This document shows positions 1 to 11,002 of a DNA stretch of 64,000 nt, piece after piece. Made by a program: the position numbers and the translations under genes. The notes beneath the pieces were generated by a model, which saw only the letters and a list, made by a program, of their open reading frames with translations, was not told where the DNA came from and did not search any database. The stretch is from Alligator mississippiensis (lineage: Eukaryota > Chordata > Crocodylia > Alligatoridae): assembly GCF_030867095.1 (NCBI RefSeq), contig NC_081824.1, positions 302,390,956-302,454,955 of the forward strand, written 5' to 3'. Position 1 is the stretch's first letter. Each line of letters starts with the position of its first letter.

Positions 1-973
1 TCCTAACACCATTCCTCCTGAAATAGCTTGATATCATACTTCAATGTGCACCTCTGCATAACAAAGCAATTTTTAGCATTTTGCATAGTTCAAAATTCAC
101 TAGCCAAGTAAGATTTCACAATTTGAGAGACTCTAGGAGCTTTGTTAGCTACTGTTCTTTTCATGAAGAGATTCGACAACTGAATTATTTTAACTCCAAG
201 AACAGTACATTAGAATTCCAGGTTATGATGCCACTCTATGACTGTTGGTTACTTTTAGCAAGAAAAAAAATCTTATCAAATTACAATGAATTGTGTTAGG
301 CCATATAATCTAACCCCACCCATACATTATAGGTTTCACAGTCTATCAAATAAAGTTCACACGTAGGAAACAAACTATACCTAGAGTAATTCATTTTAAA
401 GAACACTAATTTTGTATCTTGCTTATGGCAATAATTCAAACAAAAATCCAACCTTGAAGTATCACCCAGTTCAGACTCCGAACAGAACGAAAACAGAATT
501 AGCCAAGAAATTTTTGCCAAATACTCAGAACCATATAGTAACATTATGGGTTTGTTTGGGTTTTTTTTCAGCTCAGAATAAATTATTTGGTTGTCAGCTC
601 TCAGAGATCATTTTTTCAGTTTTTTCCCCCTCTCCCCAGTTAGCTTGTATTTTGTACATTACTGAGATACTAAATCCCAAAAACCTTACAAGGCAAATTC
701 AGTGGAAGATGAAGACATCCGCCTTTTATTTTTAATTATTTATCCTAGAAGTCTGGACCTATCGATGCAAGGTGTAGCAAGCCATATTAACCGTTTTGGA
801 GAAATCTGCTTTGAAAAAGTCAGCTTACTAGTTTGCATAACAATAATGTGATATTCAAAATAGCAGGACTCAAAAGCTTCACCATTAGTAGGGAATGAGC
901 TTTACTTCTTGTTTACACAAAACAAACTGAAAGTGTAATGCGGTATATTATAGGGAATAACAAGCATGTGCCT

Positions 974-1016
974 GTGTACACATACACACAGGTGTGTACA
1001 CAAACACACACACACA
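974..1016. repeat. CA/TG microsatellite
   Basis: Imperfect alternating CA and TG dinucleotides interrupted by GGTGTG and AAA. It is a simple repeat inside KDM6A intron 2. Confidence 0.85.
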
Positions 1017-1743
1017 TTTGTTTCTTAACAGCATCTATAAACCCCATCTCAAAGCCAGTTAGTGATTTTCAGTAATATTTTAACTCCTTCCCCCCCACCA
1101 GTTAATTCAAATACATTAAAAATTTATATTATTCAAATGGCTGCAAGATCAGGTTTCTGCTGCCTTGCCACTTTATTGGAAAACCAAGACCCTGATTATA
1201 AAGAACAACTGCACAACTGGAGGAGAACAAGGGAAACCTAAACTTCTTCTGTAACACAGAAACTAAAGGAAGGAGGAGCATTTTGATTTTTTTTTTAAGG
1301 TTTCAGCATTTTGTTTGGTAACTGTGCCAGAAGCACAGGCCTAGAGACCTGCTTTCAAGGCGCTGGGGAGTAGTGCCTTTTAAATCACACCCACACAGAG
1401 AAACCAAATTTCACACACACGTGTGAATATGCAGAGAGGGGAGGGGATGCGCCCCAGCGCTCGAGAAAGTGTCAGGTGCCAAGGCACGGGGCCCCGGAGG
1501 CGGGCAGGAGGGTCCGGCCGGGCCCAGGGCTCCCCAGTCTCTTCCTTGCAGAAGCCCAGTGACAGGCGCGGCCGGGGAGGCGCAGCCTTTGTCAGGGCCG
1601 GGCGCGCTACAGGTTGCGGGGCGGGCGGCGGTAGAAGGGAAGGGAAAGGAAGGCGGGTGCGGGGCGCGGAGCCACGGGAGCCGGGGCCGCCCGGCTCCTT
1701 TCCCTGTTTACCTTCCCCCGCCCGCGCTGTCTCCTCCCCGCCC

Positions 1744-1755
1744 GGCCATCTTGGG
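1744..1755 (-). promoter_or_regulatory. YY1-like motif in intron 2
   Basis: The minus strand reads CCCAAGATGGCC, which contains the AAGATGGC core of the YY1 consensus. It lies within the CpG island about 410 bp inside intron 2. YY1 sites of this type often lie just downstream of transcription starts, so an internal start or a promoter-proximal regulatory site is possible. Binding is inferred from the motif alone. Confidence 0.4.
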
Positions 1756-2167
1756 CCGGTAGGAGCAGCCATTACTTAACTCAATGACAGGGCCAGCAAC
1801 TTTCCGCGCACGCCAACAGCCCGGCCCGGCCCCTCCCGGGCGCAGGGCGGCCGCACGCGGGCAGCGGGCACCCCCCCTTCCCCGCCCCTCCCCCCGCCCC
1901 GGGCGCCGCGCGCGGGGGGGCAACGTCAGCAGCGCCGCGGCCGTTCGCTCCCTCGCGCGCCACGGCCGCGGCGCCCCTCCCCCCAAGCGCGGCACGGCCA
2001 CGGGGGGGGGGGAGGACGAAACACACGCGTGGAGCAGCCCTGCCGCGTGTGGGTGGGCACGCGCGTATACACACGCACATTCACGCACACGCGAGGGAAA
2101 GGAGCTGCCCCCCGGTCCCCCTCACGCAGCCCCCCTACCCCTCTACGCCCCCCCCCCGCCAGCTTAC

Positions 2168-2231
2168 CTTTAACAGCAAGGCCTTCGTTCTGGCGCCATC
2201 TTCATGAAGCCTCAGAAAGCCGAAGAGGCGG
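2168..2231 (-). CDS. KDM6A: KDM6A (UTX) exon 2, histone H3K27 demethylase
   Basis: This 64-bp exon runs from an AG acceptor at 2233-2232 to a GT donor at 2167-2166 (TTAAAG followed by GTAAGC). Joined to exon 1, whose last codon is split two bases plus one, it reads [20 protein letters not shown] then LK. My recall of human UTX at the same place is [20 protein letters not shown] then GK, so most residues match and the spliced length is identical. The residues lie just before the TPR repeats that contact partners in the MLL3/MLL4 (COMPASS-like) complex. The catalytic JmjC domain is at the other end of the protein, outside the window. The exon ends in phase 0 after codon 75. KDM6A removes di- and trimethyl marks from H3K27 in the nucleus. 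KDM6B lacks the TPR region, and UTY is a mammalian Y paralogue, so KDM6A is the natural call. Confidence 0.93.
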
Positions 2232-2429
2232 CTGCGGGCGGGGAAGGAGCGGGGGAGAGGGAAAGAGAGAAGCGCCGCGTTAGTGCGAGTCCCCCGCGCG
2301 GCCTCGCCCGCTGCCACGGGGAGAGCGCACGGGCGGCGGGGCCGAGCCGGGCCGCACCGCGCTCCCCGCACAGCACACGCACTTGGGGCGGGGGGAGCCA
2401 GGCCGGGCCGGGCCGGGGGAGCCGGGTAC
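2232..2429 (-). other. KDM6A: KDM6A intron 1 (198 bp)
   Basis: A short GC-rich intron with donor GTACCC (GT at 2429-2428) directly after the CAG that ends exon 1, and an acceptor ending CGCAG at 2232. It lies wholly inside the CpG island. Removing it restores an unbroken frame that matches UTX on both sides. Confidence 0.9.
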
Positions 2430-2590
2430 CTGTCGAGGCCGGAGAGGGCTTCTCTGTCGTCTGCTGTCAGGCTGGCGAAGTCCTCGTCGCTCGGGCCGCT
2501 CGCTTTCCCCGCCGCCATTTTCTTTTCCTCATCCCCGAAAGGAGCGGCAGAGGCGGCGGCGGCGGCGAGCGACACTCCGCACGATTTCAT
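2430..2590 (-). CDS. KDM6A: KDM6A (UTX) exon 1, N-terminus of histone H3K27 demethylase
   Basis: The reading frame starts at the ATG on 2590-2588 and encodes MKSCGVSL, an alanine-rich tract, [15 protein letters not shown], an acidic serine-containing stretch, and [14 protein letters not shown]. It ends two bases into the next codon at the splice donor. Human UTX as I recall it begins [14 protein letters not shown] and continues [15 protein letters not shown] and SLTAEEREALGGLD, so the start and the 54-residue length agree. The segment is disordered and lies before the TPR domain, with no catalytic residues. A second in-frame ATG at codon 25 (2518-2516) has a better Kozak context than the first. 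The gene is transcribed leftward from the CpG-island promoter, and its remaining exons lie outside the window. Identification rests on recalled protein sequence, not a database search. Confidence 0.95.
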
Positions 2591-3059
2591 GGGCGCGCAG
2601 CGCAGTCAGGTGGCGGCCGCGGGCCCCCCCCGCCGCCCGGCCCCGACGCCCCCCAGTGCCCGGCGGGGCGGGGTGCCCGACGCGCGCACGCACCCCACAA
2701 CTTTTATTACAACAACAACAGCCGGCAGGGAGGGGGAGGCGGGCGGGCGGGGAGGGGAGGGGAGGGGAGGGGAGGGCGGAGAGAGGCGGGGGGAAGCCCC
2801 GCTGCTCGGGGGAGGAGGCGGAGGTGGAGGCGGGCGGGGGGAGGGAGCCCCGCGCCGGAGGCTGGGGGAGGCGGCGGAGGGAGTGTTTACATGGCCGGCC
2901 GCGAGGGGTGAGCACTGGGCGGAGGGGGGGGCGTGTTCGCGGCCGCCACAAACTTCCCTGGCAGCGGCGCAAAGTTGTGGTAATTGTGTCACCGCGCGAG
3001 CACCGCGCTGCCGCCGTGAACCCCCCCAACTCCCACTCCGCCTCCCCCCGCCCCGCGCC
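2591..3059 (-). promoter_or_regulatory. KDM6A: Probable KDM6A 5' UTR and transcription start region
   Basis: This GC-rich stretch lies between the start codon and the cluster of promoter motifs. No TATA box is evident, which fits a dispersed CpG-island start. The plus strand carries long G-rich runs at 2716-2890, so the minus-sense transcript would be C-rich here. The actual start site cannot be read from sequence. Confidence 0.6.
2716..2890 (+). repeat. G-rich low-complexity tract with a GGGGA tandem
   Basis: The plus strand is rich in GGGGA, GGAGG and GGCGG units, including about five GGGGA-like units at 2751-2776. Many closely spaced runs of three or more G make G-quadruplex formation plausible. 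It lies on the template strand for KDM6A transcription. Confidence 0.7.
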
Positions 3060-3300
3060 CGCGCAGCCAATCGTCACCCTCTCGGCGCCGCACGTGACCT
3101 TTGTTGACTTACGTCAGTCACAGCGCTCTTCCAGCGGGGCGCTCCGGGTTTGGTTGGCGCTGTAAGCTCCCTCCCCTCCCCTCCCCCCACCTCCGTTTCT
3201 TCTCTCGCTCTCCCGTCATTGCCGTCCCCTCATTGGCTGAAGAGGCAGCGGAGGGGCGGGGCGGAGGAGGGCTCCGGCTCCCTATTGGCTCAGGGGGCTG
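3060..3300. promoter_or_regulatory. KDM6A upstream promoter motif cluster (CCAAT, E-box, CRE-like, GC box)
   Basis: Visible motifs are CCAAT at 3067-3071, an E-box CACGTGAC at 3091-3098, a CRE-like TTACGTCA at 3109-3116, inverted CCAAT (ATTGG) at 3232-3236 and 3284-3288, and a GC box GGGGCGGGGCGG at 3253-3264. CCAAT boxes in both orientations with GC boxes are typical of bidirectional CpG-island promoters (NF-Y and Sp family; USF or CREB at the E-box and CRE). No rightward gene is recognised, so any divergent transcript is probably non-coding. Confidence 0.65.
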
Positions 3301-3780
3301 ACAGTCAGGGAGCTTTGTCGGTTGCCCACAATCAGCAGTTCAGGTGTGCTGGTTAGATAAGGGGGCTGGGCTGGGCTGAGGGGGGCTCGGTTGCGCCACG
3401 GAGCGGAGTGCCTGGCGCCCGGGGGCCTCACTGGCTGGCCGGGCGCCAAGCAGAGGCGTAGCAGTTGGCGAAGCGCTGTGCCCACTCACTAGGCGGGGCT
3501 GCTCTGGGGCCCTTTCCCGGCGCGGGGTTGACGCCCGCCGCGGGTGAACGGGTGGGACCAACGGCCGGTCCCCGCGCGAGCCCGGCCTCGTGCGAGTGAC
3601 AGGTGGGCTCACGTCGGCGCCCCCCCCTTCCCCCGCGCGAGGTGGTCACGTGGCCCGTTCGGGAAGCGTGAAGCGGGCTGGGGCGGCCCGTAGCTCCCCC
3701 CCAGCACACGTCATCCGCCCCCCCCCCTCGCGGGGCTCCGAGGGGCGTAGGGGGGAGGGACCTGCTTGGGCAGGGCAGAG

Positions 3781-3877
3781 CCCACCCAGAGACTGACCGA
3801 AACACCTGCCCGAGGGCACCAGCTTTCAGCGCGGGTTACTGCATGGGAGGGCCCCTGCTCTCCTGGTACATCTGGAA
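3781..3877. other. CpG-island shoulder without a recognised element
   Basis: This is a transition from the CpG island to transposon-rich DNA. I see no gene or motif of note. Confidence 0.5.
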
Positions 3878-4254
3878 CAGGGGTGTCAGCCCAAGGCCCC
3901 ACGGGGCTCGGTCCCCCTCCTCCCGGTTTGGGACTTGTGTGATGTGCCCCATGCCAATCCTGCATGCACGAGTCCTGCATGTGGGCTGCCTCACGTGCTG
4001 TGCTGTGCAGTGCAGATTGGTCCCTGCCTGGCCCAGCAAGCCTTGTGGGGGTAGTGAATGGGTTTGATGCCCTGTTTTAAGGTACTGGGTTTCAGAGAAG
4101 TTCAGAGTGCTGCACACAGCACAGGCCCAGGATGGGCTGGAGTAGGGGCTGCACGCGGCACCGGTTTGTTGGGAGAAGGGGAGGGGGTCTGTGGTCCAGA
4201 CGGGCCTTGTGCTGCTCATCAGGACTGTGGAGCAGGATGAGTTTGATACCTCCG
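3878..4254. mobile_element. Non-autonomous hAT-type element (CAGGGGTRTCA tips)
   Basis: It starts CAGGGGTGTCA and ends near GTTTGATACCTCCG, an inverted and diverged version of the start. The tips match those of the better preserved element at 4848-5307. The interior is GC-rich with CATGCA-containing stretches and shows no transposase frame. A clear 8-bp flanking duplication is not visible, so the copy is probably old and the right edge is approximate. Confidence 0.55.
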
Positions 4255-4465
4255 GCCTATAAAGTGCATGTCTACCCTGCCTTCTGCCTGACTTCAAACT
4301 AACATGGCTAACTAGCTTTCCTTCCTCTCAGCCAGGGGTCATCTTTGTCTCACTTTTTGCAATTTTCTTCCCATATAGCAGAGAGAACAACTGAGGAGAG
4401 TTATTCTTGAGAGTAGGCTATTGCTTACAAAAGCTCATGCTTCTGACCCAGTGAGTTTTTAAGGT

Positions 4466-4712
4466 GAATGATTCTCAACTTGGGCCCTGCAGCACCCTGA
4501 GGTACTTGGAGATCCTTTCAAGTGTTGTGCGGTACCACATGGTGTGCAACTGTGATTCACAAGATAGACCCAGAAATTACAAATATGAATCCATAGTGGA
4601 TTCTCATTTCTTTCTTTGCTCTGTTATTTTTCCATAGTCAAAAAATGAGTGAAAGCCAGGAGCTAGCATTTTCCAAGGGGTGCGTTGAGTCTAAAAAGGT
4701 TGAGAATCGCTG
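4466..4712. mobile_element. hAT (Charlie-like) non-autonomous element
   Basis: The left tip GAATGATTCTCAACT and right tip GTTGAGAATCGCTG are inverted repeats of the CAGTGATTCTCAACC type seen in Charlie-related hAT MITEs. The interior is AT-rich and non-coding. Flanking duplications have decayed. Confidence 0.6.
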
Positions 4713-4847
4713 CTCTAATGTGCTGTCCTACCCTGTCTTCTGTCTTAGAGAAGTGTGAGCACCCAGTGTTTAGTTAAGCTCCTCAACCAACCTTCCTGGA
4801 ACTTGACATGCATAAGCAGAGCTTGTTTGAAACCTAATACATTAAAA

Positions 4848-5307
4848 CAGGGGTATCAAACTTGTACAGCCCCACAGGCTGGATGGGGGTTGCTGGGCTG
4901 GTGTGCGGGCCCAGACCAGGACTGACCCCCCCCCCCCACTGTGCAGCATTCATGGTGCTGGCCCCTATCTGCATACAGCACATGCTGGCCCCAGGACTTC
5001 TATGCATGCAGGACCAGCATGGAGCATGTGCTGCTCACAACACACAGGCTGGACCCAGTGCTGCAAGCAGCACAGGTCAGTTGGGGATGCCCCATGCAGT
5101 CTGTCCCCCAAACCCTCTATGCCACATATAGCACTTGGTCCAGCCTGCAGTGCTGCATACAGGGTGCATGGCACCAGGTTCAGCCCATATGCTGCATGCC
5201 GTACATGGGGCCAGGGCCAGCATGTAAGGTCAGTCCAGTGACCCACTGACTGGATCATACAGCTCCACAGGCTGGATCTGACCCATGGGCTGTATGTTTG
5301 ATACCTG
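4848..5307. mobile_element. Non-autonomous hAT element, 460 bp, with 8-bp target duplication
   Basis: It starts CAGGGGTATCAAACTTGT and ends GTATGTTTGATACCTG, giving inverted tips. Flanks are CATTAAAA (4840-4847) and TATTAAAA (5308-5315), an 8-bp duplication with one mismatch, as expected of hAT. The GC-rich core has CCAGCATG/ATGCTGG motifs and an 11-base C run near 4927. No protein is encoded. Confidence 0.8.
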
Positions 5308-8300
5308 TATTAAAATATGGAAACAAGGTTGTTCTGTGCCATGTCAGTTTTCTGCCTTAAATAAGGCCTGGTCTGTACAAGGGTTTATTTGATGAGGTGT
5401 TTTTCCTTTGTGGGCTTCTGATTTGTTTTATTGGACTGTTGATACTACTTCAGTTAGGGAAGGAGGCAGAAACTAAAATCCTCCAAGTTACCCAATAATT
5501 CTTTAATAAAAAGTTTGCTGAGTGCTTCCTTTTTACAATCTAATTAATTAGTACATGGACATTGTTCAGGACAGTCAGGAAGCTCCGGGGGTTTTTTTGA
5601 TAGGGTTTTAGGACTATTCCCTATGAAAATTATTAGGGGCCAGACCTTCAGCTGATGTACACTGATGTAGCTTGCGGCTTTTGTCCCCTTTCTTTTAAAA
5701 TGGGCAGATAACCCTGTCCAATATGTGTCATATGAGGGTACTTCTCTCCTATTTGCCCTCTGCTTTCTTGAGGCCCTGCTGGCTGAAAAGGCTACCTCTG
5801 TCCTAGTCCGTGTCTGCTCAGGGAAAAGTTTGGTTTCTGCCAGCTGCATGTACTGAAGCAGCAGTTGCAAACCCCTGGGAGGAAAGCTGGGAGACTCAGA
5901 GGCCAGGCCCTGCATTAGAGGAGCAGTTGTAGGGGTGCTCTGAGAGCCTTGCTGTCTACTGCTCCCTTTTGACCTGTTTTCTCAGTGTCAGGCTTTTCAG
6001 AGGAACATTCTACAGGCTGGAGATATCTCAGATGGTGCTTCATACGCTGTGGCCCAAATCCTCAGAGAAGTTGTATCTGTTTGCATCTTTAGGAACTGAA
6101 GTCCACCATGTTGGTGCCATCAACATCCCCAATCTCTATTCAATTGCTGTCCAATCCAGTTAGATACCTAATTTTCTGTTGGCTGTTAAATGCAACGCCC
6201 TTAACTGAAGCAGTGTCGGCTCTTAACAAGCTGCTCAGTATTGTAAGTGAAGTAAGAGACCTGAAGGCCACAAAGTAAGGTTTTTTTGCATGCATTTGTC
6301 TGCTTGTTCAAAAAGCAAAAGGTATGCTGGGACCATTTAAAAAAAACAAATGCAGTTCACTCAAAAAGACAGTTGGGTGTGGAGGGGTGTCTGTCACCAA
6401 AACAGCCAATATTGAACCCATTAGAACATGCACCTGGGAACTGGTAAGCCCATGTTCATTTCCTTCTTCCACCTGATTTAAAACAGGGTCTTGAAACCCT
6501 ATCCTGGATGACTGCTTTAACAGCTAAGCTACTGTCTGTTCATGGGGTTTTTTTCTCCTTATAGCCACAAAAAAACAGTTATGCTATGTGTTTAAGCCCC
6601 TTTGCTTTGTTCAGTGTTTCAGTCCTAGCTAGCTTAGGCAGTTCTCTGGTCACCTGGTTTGTGAGCATCACTTCATTAGGCACCTAATTACCTCCTAGGC
6701 TAAGGCTTGCGCTAGGTAGCAATATGCCTAGAAATCCAGTGCTGCACCATCCAGTACCTTTGAGGATCTAATTTCAAGGGCCTTCTCCTCCTATATGTAT
6801 ACTGAGTAGTACTCTTAATCCAAAAAGAGATCCACTGAATCAAAAGGAATTATCATGGAGTCAGGCAGTCAGTTCCACAAAAACAGGGCAGGATCCAATT
6901 CTAGATGACAGTATATCCTTGGCAGAGATATTGAAGAGTGTTTTCAGAAATGCCTTTTATTGTTTAAGTATCTCTGTTAGCATCAGGGCATTCTGCTTAT
7001 CGCATTCATCCACCCAATATCACCCCACCCTTACCAGTCCTTGTCTTGCTGCTCTAAGCACCCAACCTTCAAAGTAACCTTCCCTTGTCTGCATCTAGGC
7101 TGCTGTGCCACTTGATTTGGCTTCCTGCCCATCTCTGTCATCCACTTCATATTACTGTTTCCTACTTTGCTCAGCCCCATGCGCACAGTTGTTTATTGCC
7201 TAAGGTCCAAATTAGGGAATAAGGAGCAATATTTTCCAAGTTCTGCCACTTACAAAAGCTTTGTCCCCTTGGAGAGTCCTTGCTTTTTCAGGGTTTCAGG
7301 TGTCATAGATGCTAGAGAAGCCTATGCCTGGGCATCACATCAGAATCACTTTTGTCAATAAAATGTACATGTCTTGAATGTGTTGTTGTGAGGAAAAAAC
7401 AAAAACAAAAAAACACAAACTTGAAAATGTGAAGTGCACATGACCAATCAGCAGTGTCTGCACAAAGCCTGAAACAGTGGTTTTGCCAACATCATCCCAA
7501 AAAAGACCTGCCTCTGCTCAAAAGGAGAAAAGTGTAGCTGACTTTCTATTCCACCACAAGGGGATGCACCTTGGCAGCTAGAGTCGGAAAGCATTCTCCA
7601 TCTTTGCAATCCCTGCCTTCCTAGGAAGACATGGAAACTCCCTGCCATTCCAAATGTAGGATGGCTTGGTAATGGTACAAAGGAGAAAGCTGTTGCTCTG
7701 TTATGGGTGAGGTCCTGTATGTCTTGGCATTTTTATGACACTAGACTGCTTTAATCTGCTACTGTTCACTGTGTTTTGGGCAGATCATTCAAAATTTAGT
7801 CATGCCCAGTCTCTTTACCCCTCCTCCATATGCTTCTTGTATTATGCTGGGCTATGGCAGATTCCCTTAACACCTTTCTGATTAATGAAAAATATTAAGC
7901 GGTGGTTCTCTTCCCATTTTTGGTATTGTGGATAGAGCAAATCCTCACAACTCTGTGACTCTTCTCACATGCTTTGATAAATCAGTGAAGTAAATCAGTA
8001 GTAACTTTATTTCATTATTGAAAGATGAGCTTTTAGAGGATAAAGTGGGAACATGGAACAAAATATCCTTATACCATATTGGTCCTGCTCAAGTCCTAAT
8101 TTTGCTGCTACCTCACCACTTCACCCTGAACAGACTTGACTACATGAATTCCTCAAAAAGTGTTACTAAGGAAAAACAATGCATCCGAATGTGTTTTGAT
8201 TCATGCAAAAATTTGCAAAACTAGATATTATTTCTCTTCCCCATCAGTTCCCTTCTCCCCTGCACACCCTGCATTATTTTTTCCTTACTAGATACATACA

Positions 8301-9357
8301 TGATGCAAAGGTAAGTCACTTGATTTTTTTAATCCAGACATGGGAGATTGCTGGTATATATCAGATGCATGCACATGTGTGTTTCTGCAGATACACTTTT
8401 GTTTTCTTGATATTAAGTTATTTTCCTCAATCAATCTTCACTTCCCAAGATTGTGTGTCCCAGGTAACATACCTTCAAAAAAAATTTAAAAGTCCCAAAT
8501 TATACAACAGTTGTTTTAAATTCTTTTATTCTATTTTAGGTGTGTGGGTTTAAAATTTCCTGGGAAAAGAACATGAACTAAAAGGATCCTTTTTACCAAA
8601 TGAATCATCAACTTCTAAAAAAGGTAGAGACAGTTGTAGTATCTCACTGTTGAAATCAGGATTTTTAGTTGTTGTAACTTAATTTAGCCTCTAATTTTAA
8701 AAGTTGCCTCTGGCTCAAGGGAAGTCTCTTATTCTCTGTATGCCACTTAACAGTGGGCTTCTGAATGAATTTGGGGTTTGTGTCCTAATGCAATACAAAT
8801 AGCACGAAATTACTGATTGCTAGTACTGGTTCTGTTGAGGTGCACACCCTTTTCCTCTTACACTTGAATCTTTACATTCAAGTAATAATACATGTGCAGT
8901 TTAAGACAAGTATTTGATCAGGAAAAAAAAAAGTGAGACTCAGATGTTCAGCCTATTTCTGATCTCACTGAGGTCAATAATAAAAATCTTATTTACTTCA
9001 AGGGTTGCAAGGTTGGGCAGTCTTTGTCCATCTCTGAAACAGAGACATTTTGCGTGCAGCCCAAACCACTTGTTTAAAAAATGTGACATCTGTATAACAG
9101 TCTGCTTTTCACATGCAAACAAAATGGTTGAATTCTGGGAACACTCAATACTATGGATTTTAATTTAGGCATTTTCCTTACTGTACTAAGTGCATACTGT
9201 GTTGTACATTTTAAAACAGTTTTTATCTAGATATAAATACAATTTAATATCTTGCCTAATTAGATAAAACAAGCTAGTATATTCAGTGAAACAATACCTG
9301 GCATTTAATGCAATGCTTTACAGTTTCAAAGCACTTAAAAAGCCATTCAGCTGCATT

Positions 9358-9434
9358 CTCAGTGAATATAAACTAGCATACTTCCATTGATTTTAATGGA
9401 CCTATGCCAGTTTAAGCCAACTGAGAATGTGGGT
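9358..9434. repeat. Short palindromic MITE (CATTCTCAGT tips)
   Basis: The left arm CATTCTCAGTGAATATAAAC is repeated in inverted orientation as GTTTAAGCCAACTGAGAATG around a centre reading TCCATTGATTTTAATGGA. This matches the ancient sauropsid foldback type with a CCATTGA-TCAATGG centre. It encodes nothing. Confidence 0.65.
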
Positions 9435-10981
9435 CATTAATTATTTTTCACAGTCTTTTTCTGGAGTTAATAAATGCAGAAGGTATCTCTAAATGTAGTT
9501 AGAACTGAAGAAAGAGACTTAAAATAATTTCTTGGGCAACTAGATTCAGGAGCCACCTCCTCTCCAAATTCAGGGAAGACCCATGCTAGCCACCTAGGAG
9601 ACAGAAATATAAAACTTGAAGAGATTTAATGATTTTAACCCTGCAGTGGCAAGGTAGCACTCCACTGAACTGGAGACCAATGAGAATGGTCAAGCTTTGT
9701 TACTAGAGACAATAGGATAGAAAAGAATTGTACTTGGTAACAAGTGGAAACATATCTAAGTCCTAAAAATGGAAGCTGCAGTAAATAATCTCTGAAGATT
9801 CTTCTGGTTGAAGAGTTGTACAAGGCATTTCTTTGGCTAGCTGCTCAGTCCCATCTATCCCATATGATGATATAATACACCTATAAAAAGCTATCTAACC
9901 AAGCAAGGGAGAAAGACAGTCCTTGTTATGGATTCTGTACTGTGGTCATGTCTACATGGTAAATTCACCATCCGTGAGATTTTACACTCAAGCAAACTGC
10001 AAGTAGAGAGAGCCAGGTTTGCACAAATGGGCTACTTAGTTTATCCTAAGTGCTACATACAAGCAGCTATGGTGCTGCTAGTCTACAAAGTCACCCTGTG
10101 GATTAGTACTGAATGCTTGGGGGTGTTGCCACCAGGGTTGTTAAGCCTACCGGGTAGGCATAGCCTGTGTAAAATAAAAGCACAGTTCTGCCAGGAACAA
10201 ATCCAACAGGCTGTCTTTCTGGAGACAAGACTCTGGGATAGGTTACAAAGTCAGTATGCAAAGGGCCACTGATGATATTCCATGTTGGCATGAGTACCTT
10301 ACAGATACCTCACAGTTATAGAAGAGGTCCAGCAACTCAGAAGGTTGTTGATGGAGAAGACTGTCAGAGGAACCCCACTACAGGCTATGAAACTGAACTA
10401 TAGAAGGCAGGGTAACTCTTTCCTTAAATATGTAGATGTAATGGGTAGGAAGCAAGCTGCATTGTATTATGAGGGGATTTCCCACTGAGTGATGTGCTGG
10501 GGTTCTTATTCTGTCAATATTATAATGTTCTTGGAATTTCTGAATATTATAAGTGAACATTTCCTACCAAGAAGTGTTGCATCCATCCTGGCAGAATTCT
10601 GCATGTGCTTTTATCTTGATAGATAAAGAAGAATTGATCACAGAGCTAAAGACTTTGTAGTTGCTTAGGTACAAGTGATTGCGACTTAAATGCATTTATT
10701 GCAAACAGAATAAAGTCCAACCTATTAATATATGTACTGTGTGCTTTAAAAGGCCCAATTTTACAAAACTGAAAATAATTATGATACAAATCAATTGGGA
10801 GATTTTTTAACTGAAAAAAATTAATGAAAATTGGGAATAGTTAATAATATTTTGCTAGATGAAATCCCACAACTGAAGAAAGTCACACTGATTAAAGATT
10901 AACCTATTTTAAAGAGGAAGGGGAAGTAGTTAAACAGACTAATACCATTGGTAGGATTCATTTTGTTCCAAATATAGTTAG

Positions 10982-11002
10982 AAAAAAAAAAAAAAAAAAA
11001 AA
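10982..11002 (+). repeat. Poly-A tract (21 A)
   Basis: A pure A run followed by CACAACAACACC. It may be the tail of a retroposed sequence, but no body is recognisable upstream. Confidence 0.8.

Larger units (their letters stand above)
1..2167 (-). other. KDM6A: KDM6A intron 2 (partial, runs off the left edge)
   Basis: This is the sequence downstream of the exon 2 splice donor on the minus strand; the donor GT occupies 2167-2166 and is followed by AAGC. Bases 1430-2167 are very GC-rich and form the gene-proximal part of the CpG island. Bases 1-1400 are AT-rich, with a CA/TG microsatellite near 974-1016, and hold no exon that I recognise. KDM6A exon 3, which begins the TPR region, is expected further left. 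The intron assignment follows from the identification of exons 1 and 2. Confidence 0.85.
1430..3780. promoter_or_regulatory. CpG island spanning the KDM6A promoter, exons 1-2 and start of intron 2
   Basis: This stretch of about 2.3 kb is strongly GC-rich and dense in CpG, while both flanks are AT-rich and CpG-poor. It covers both KDM6A coding exons, the 198-bp intron between them, about 700 bp of intron 2 and about 1.1 kb upstream of the start codon. Unmethylated CpG islands of this kind mark broadly expressed promoters. The long open frames on both strands here are a by-product of high GC. Edges are judged by eye. Confidence 0.9.

Noticed and set aside
2529-3077. Minus-strand frames of 154 and 182 residues upstream of KDM6A
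   Set aside because: They lie in the probable 5' UTR/promoter, have low-complexity composition, and overlap the true start codon in the wrong frame.
2204-3165. Three long overlapping plus-strand frames of 235-274 residues in the CpG island
   Set aside because: They are proline/arginine/glycine-rich products of high GC, overlap KDM6A exons on the other strand, and match no known protein. Stop codons are rare in any frame of such DNA.
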